Part shown: positions 44,093-46,562 of the stretch, piece by piece
Layout of the letters: every line of letters starts with the position of its first letter
How positions within the stretch are numbered: position 1 is the stretch's first letter
Assembly (NCBI GenBank): GCA_021773035.1
Contig: JAJFKU010000051.1
Span: 1 to 46,562 of the forward strand
Direction: 5' to 3'
DNA length: 46,562 nucleotides
From: Woeseiaceae bacterium
Lineage (GTDB): Bacteria; Pseudomonadota; Gammaproteobacteria; Steroidobacterales; Woeseiaceae
The notes under the pieces: model-generated
The model's input: only the letters and a program-made list of their open reading frames with translations
Told to the model about the DNA's origin: nothing
The model's database searches: none
Made by a program: the position numbers and the translations under genes

Positions 44093-44725
44093 TTGAGCGA
44101 TCGTTATCCGCTGCCGCAGTTTCGTATTTCAAAAAAAAGCACGTTGGCGAGGATCATTGAATGTTATCCGCTGGCGACCGTAATCACCGGAAGTTCGCAG
44201 CCGCCGCGTATTTCCTTGCTGCCGCTTGTGCCTACGATCGAGGACGATGAGGTGGTGCTGCTAACCGGGCATCTGGACAGGAATAACCCTCAGGCGGTCG
44301 GTATGGCGGTTGGCAACGACGTTTCCTTCGTGTTCCGGGGGCCGGATGCCTATGCGTCGCCCGATCTGTATCCGAAAGGGCACTTGCCGGGCTGGCTGTA
44401 CCTGATGGTCCACGGTCACGGTACGATTTCGCGGATCCTGGATCGCGAGCAAACCCTAGCGATGCTCGCGAGCGCGACAGACATTTTCGGGTCGTCCCGG
44501 CAGCAATATCGTCTGAGCCAGTCGCCTAAAGCCGTTGACCATTCAGTCGGCGGGATTCTGGCTTTTTCGATAAAGCCGCTCGAGATATCCGGTATCGCCA
44601 AGTTCGCGCAGGATAAGGGAAAAACGTGCGCCGACGTGGCGACCCGCTATTTGCAAACGCGTGTTAACGACCGCGAGGAGTCGCTGCTGGCCCGGATACT
44701 GGGAGAGACACTGGGGGATAGCTGA
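44093..44725 (+). CDS. PaiB-type FMN-binding split-barrel protein
   Basis: The protein has 210 residues. The pattern IIECYPLATVITGS, ISLLPLVPTIEDDEVVLLTGHLDRNNPQ, VFRGPDAYASPDLYPKGHLPGWLYLMVHGHG and VGGILAFSIKPLEIS matches the PaiB family, FMN-binding split-barrel proteins named for a negative regulator of Bacillus sporulation genes. The molecular role is not settled. The start is a TTG at 44093 with AGGTGAAG about five bases before it; no better ATG exists before the conserved part. Confidence 0.82.
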   Translation: MSDRYPLPQFRISKKSTLARIIECYPLATVITGSSQPPRISLLPLVPTIEDDEVVLLTGHLDRNNPQAVGMAVGNDVSFVFRGPDAYASPDLYPKGHLPGWLYLMVHGHGTISRILDREQTLAMLASATDIFGSSRQQYRLSQSPKAVDHSVGGILAFSIKPLEISGIAKFAQDKGKTCADVATRYLQTRVNDREESLLARILGETLGDS

Positions 44726-44831
44726 TGCGATCCGGCTCGATTCTCTAAATCGGCTCCTTATATGCAGATTCGCAGCTGGAGTTCCTGCACGTGGTTTGGG
44801 AACAATCAGCGATGGGTAACGAATCCGGCGC

Positions 44832-46328
44832 ATGAGTCTCGCAATACTGCACTGTCGAGCGCAGTACGGGACCGATGCCCCAGCCGTAACCATCGAAGTC
44901 TTTCTATCGGGTGGCTTACCGGCGTTCACCATTGTCGGCATGGCCGAGACCGCGGTGCGTGAGAGTAAAGACCGGGTGCGCGCGGCAATCCAGAGTTCAG
45001 GTTTCGAGTTTCCACAACAGCGAATTACGGTCAGCCTCGGCCCCGCCGAAATGAGAAAGACAGGAGGACGCTACGATCTCGCCATTGCGCTCGGCATACT
45101 TGCTGCGAAGAAACAGTTTCCGAAAGCCGCGCTTCAGGATGTCGAGGTCTATGGCGAACTGTCGCTGAATGGCGAGCTACGATCGGTACCGGCCATATTG
45201 CCTGCCGTACTGCACGCAGAGGCTGCCGGGCGTGCGGTTATTGTGCCGGCGGATAACTCGATGGAGGCATCGCTGGCGTGTAGCCGCGTTTACGCGGCAA
45301 CGTCACTGGCTGATATCGTGGCACATCTTGCAGGGCGAGAGCGAATCGATGCGGTCGAAAGGGCGGACCTCGCCGATGCAGATCCGACATCCAGCGACCT
45401 CAGCGACGTTCGTGGTCAGCAACGCGCCAAGCGGGCACTGGAGATCGCTGCAGCGGGCGGACACAATCTGTTGTTCATCGGCCCGCCCGGTACCGGCAAG
45501 AGCATGCTGGCAAGAAGGCTTCCGGGCATTCTGCCGGCGATGACTGACACCGAGGCGCTGGAAACCGCGGCGATCGATTCGATCCTGGGCATTCCTGTCG
45601 CCGCGGCTGGCTGGGGCCGGCGACCGTTCCGCAGCCCTCATCACACGGCATCGGCCGCAGCGCTCGTCGGCGGCGGGCCCGGTCCGCGGCCGGGGGAAAT
45701 TTCCAGGGCACACAACGGGGTACTGTTCCTCGACGAACTTCCGGAGTTCAATCGACGAGCGCTGGAAGTGCTGCGTGAACCGCTTGAGACCGGTCGCATC
45801 AGCATAGCGAGGGCAGGCGGGCAGGCAGAGTACGCGGCAAACTTTCAGCTGATCGCTGCGATGAATCCCTGTCCTTGCGGGTACTTCGGCGATCCGTCCG
45901 CCGACTGCCGTTGCAGCGCGGCGCAGGTAGCGTCGTATCGGCACAAGATTTCCGGGCCATTGCTGGATCGGATCGACCTGCATGTCGAAGTACTGCGCCC
46001 GTCAACGGAATGCCTGCGAGCCGGCGAAGCCGACGGCGATTCGAGCCGGGTTGTTCGTGCTCGCGTCGAAGAAGCGTGGCATCGTCAAATCGGGCGTGCT
46101 GGGCTAAACAACGCAAGACTCGTGGGCGGTGACTTCGCCGTGGTCTGCAAACTTGGCGATGATTGCTGGAGTCTGTTGGAGGCGGCCGCGGAGCGTCTCA
46201 ATCTCTCAGCGAGGGCGCATCAGCGAGTGCAGCGTGTTGCCCGAACTATAGCCGATTTGGCCGCTGTTAAGAACATTGAGACTCAACATCTCGCCGAGGC
46301 GCTGTCGCTGTGGTGTTTTGATCGGTAG
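44832..46328 (+). CDS. comM: YifB/ComM-family Mg chelatase-like AAA ATPase
   Basis: The protein has 498 residues with an N-terminal Lon-protease-like fold (LSGGLPAFTIVGMAETAVRES), a central AAA+ domain (Walker A GPPGTGKSMLARRL, Walker B GVLFLDELPEF), a cysteine-rich loop (MNPCPCGYFGD plus CRCS) and a C-terminal Mg-chelatase domain (LNLSARAHQRVQRVARTIAD). ComM is a hexameric helicase that promotes branch migration during natural transformation, so DNA uptake is possible for this organism, although YifB also occurs in non-competent species. It commonly lies near ubiK. Confidence 0.93.
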   Translation: MSLAILHCRAQYGTDAPAVTIEVFLSGGLPAFTIVGMAETAVRESKDRVRAAIQSSGFEFPQQRITVSLGPAEMRKTGGRYDLAIALGILAAKKQFPKAALQDVEVYGELSLNGELRSVPAILPAVLHAEAAGRAVIVPADNSMEASLACSRVYAATSLADIVAHLAGRERIDAVERADLADADPTSSDLSDVRGQQRAKRALEIAAAGGHNLLFIGPPGTGKSMLARRLPGILPAMTDTEALETAAIDSILGIPVAAAGWGRRPFRSPHHTASAAALVGGGPGPRPGEISRAHNGVLFLDELPEFNRRALEVLREPLETGRISIARAGGQAEYAANFQLIAAMNPCPCGYFGDPSADCRCSAAQVASYRHKISGPLLDRIDLHVEVLRPSTECLRAGEADGDSSRVVRARVEEAWHRQIGRAGLNNARLVGGDFAVVCKLGDDCWSLLEAAAERLNLSARAHQRVQRVARTIADLAAVKNIETQHLAEALSLWCFDR

Positions 46329-46421
46329 ATCGAGAAACGCAGCCAAGACGAATGGCCGATCATCCCAGCAACGGTCATTCAAGCGAAGACTTTTCTAATC
46401 GATGTGACGGGCCGCAATCGG

Positions 46422-46450
46422 CTGCGGTTTCAACCGGTGGACGCAACACA
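46422..46450. repeat. IS30 terminal inverted repeat (transposase 3' side)
   Basis: The 29 bases begin CTGCGGTTTCAACCGG and are the partner of the repeat at 114-142. The transposase stop codon (46430-46432) lies inside it, a compact layout common in IS30 elements. Confidence 0.75.
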
Positions 46451-46562
46451 TTCATTAAACTTCTCGGCCGGTGAGTAGAATTGTAACGTTTCTCGCGGTC
46501 GTTCGTTAAGTCTTCTTGCAACCGCATTGAGTCTGTTCTGATGAACGTTGGAGAGGTCCATT
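46430..46562 (-). CDS. IS30-family transposase, C-terminal fragment (partial)
   Basis: The last 44 codons read MDLSNVHQNRLNAVARRL, then NERPRETLQFYSPAEKF, ending ECVASTG. The DLS.....LN..A..LN.RPR.TL....PAE pattern is the end of IS30 transposases, just after the catalytic DDE core. The upstream part of the gene lies outside the window, so whether it is intact is unknown. Confidence 0.88.
   Translation of the reverse strand, partial: MDLSNVHQNRLNAVARRLNERPRETLQFYSPAEKFNECVASTG

Larger units (their letters stand above)
46422..46562 (-). mobile_element. IS30-family insertion sequence, 3' end (cut by window edge)
   Basis: This is the downstream end of an IS30-type element in the same orientation as the fragment at the left edge. 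The terminal repeat at 46422-46450 overlaps the transposase stop codon. The 5' part lies beyond the window. The 93 bases between yifB and this end hold no recognised feature. Confidence 0.8.

Overview
The window reads as chromosome from a gammaproteobacterium, moderately GC-rich and probably free-living and respiratory. The evidence is the conserved gene order: coaBC-dut, algZ-algR-hemC-hemD-hemX-hemY, dapF-DUF484-xerC-hslV-hslU-ubiE-ubiJ-ubiB and glnK-amtB. The TonB receptors and amino-sugar genes resemble those of marine or xanthomonad-like lineages, but the genus cannot be fixed from this sequence. Both window edges fall inside IS30-family transposase genes in the same orientation: codons 1-26 at the left edge and the last 44 codons at the right. 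The window is therefore most simply a contig ending in two IS copies.

Layout. 1-142: IS30 5' end. 201-1824: a GlxA-type regulator and a cytochrome P460 gene with an apparent one-base frameshift near its 3' end. 2066-8719: housekeeping genes (coaBC, dut, a DUF4124 protein, pyrE, xth, an AmpG-like permease with a coupled Rieske protein, a small acidic protein, trmB). 8871-11132: a TonB-dependent receptor closed by a strong terminator. 11176-14055: lipid and envelope genes (PlsC-type acyltransferase, phospholipase-D-type lipoprotein, FkbM methyltransferase). 14067-21493: a long minus-strand run dapF-DUF484-xerC-hslV-hslU-ubiE-ubiJ-ubiB. 21617-22255: an orphan ParA. 22256-22598: a gene-free stretch holding nested inverted repeats. 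22599-28476: the heme genes and an AlgZ/AlgR-type two-component pair. 28551-31456: a second DUF4124 protein, then amtB, glnK and torF, driven by a good sigma-54 promoter with two NtrC-type sites. 31703-31963: ubiK. 31973-43087: an amino-sugar locus. 43077-46328: a PP2C-like phosphatase, a PaiB-like protein and YifB/ComM. 46422-46562: IS30 3' end.

The most interesting part is 31973-43087. It joins anmK, a BadF/NagK-type sugar kinase, a NagX-type (DUF5009) membrane protein, an SSS sodium symporter, a large TonB-dependent receptor, murQ, a GntR/UTRA regulator and an FAD-linked 2-hydroxyacid (D-lactate-type) dehydrogenase. Read together this is a scavenging route for peptidoglycan amino sugars: uptake across both membranes, phosphorylation of anhydro-MurNAc to MurNAc-6-P, cleavage of the lactyl ether to GlcNAc-6-P plus D-lactate, and oxidation of that lactate to pyruvate. 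The two divergent intergenic regions of this locus share three sequence boxes, which are good candidates for the regulator's operators and promoter elements. The locus lies between ubiK and yifB, which are close neighbours in several other gammaproteobacteria, so it may be an inserted block.

No tRNA, rRNA, CRISPR array, prophage or known riboswitch was recognised. All assignments rest on reading motifs and gene order by eye; no database search was run.
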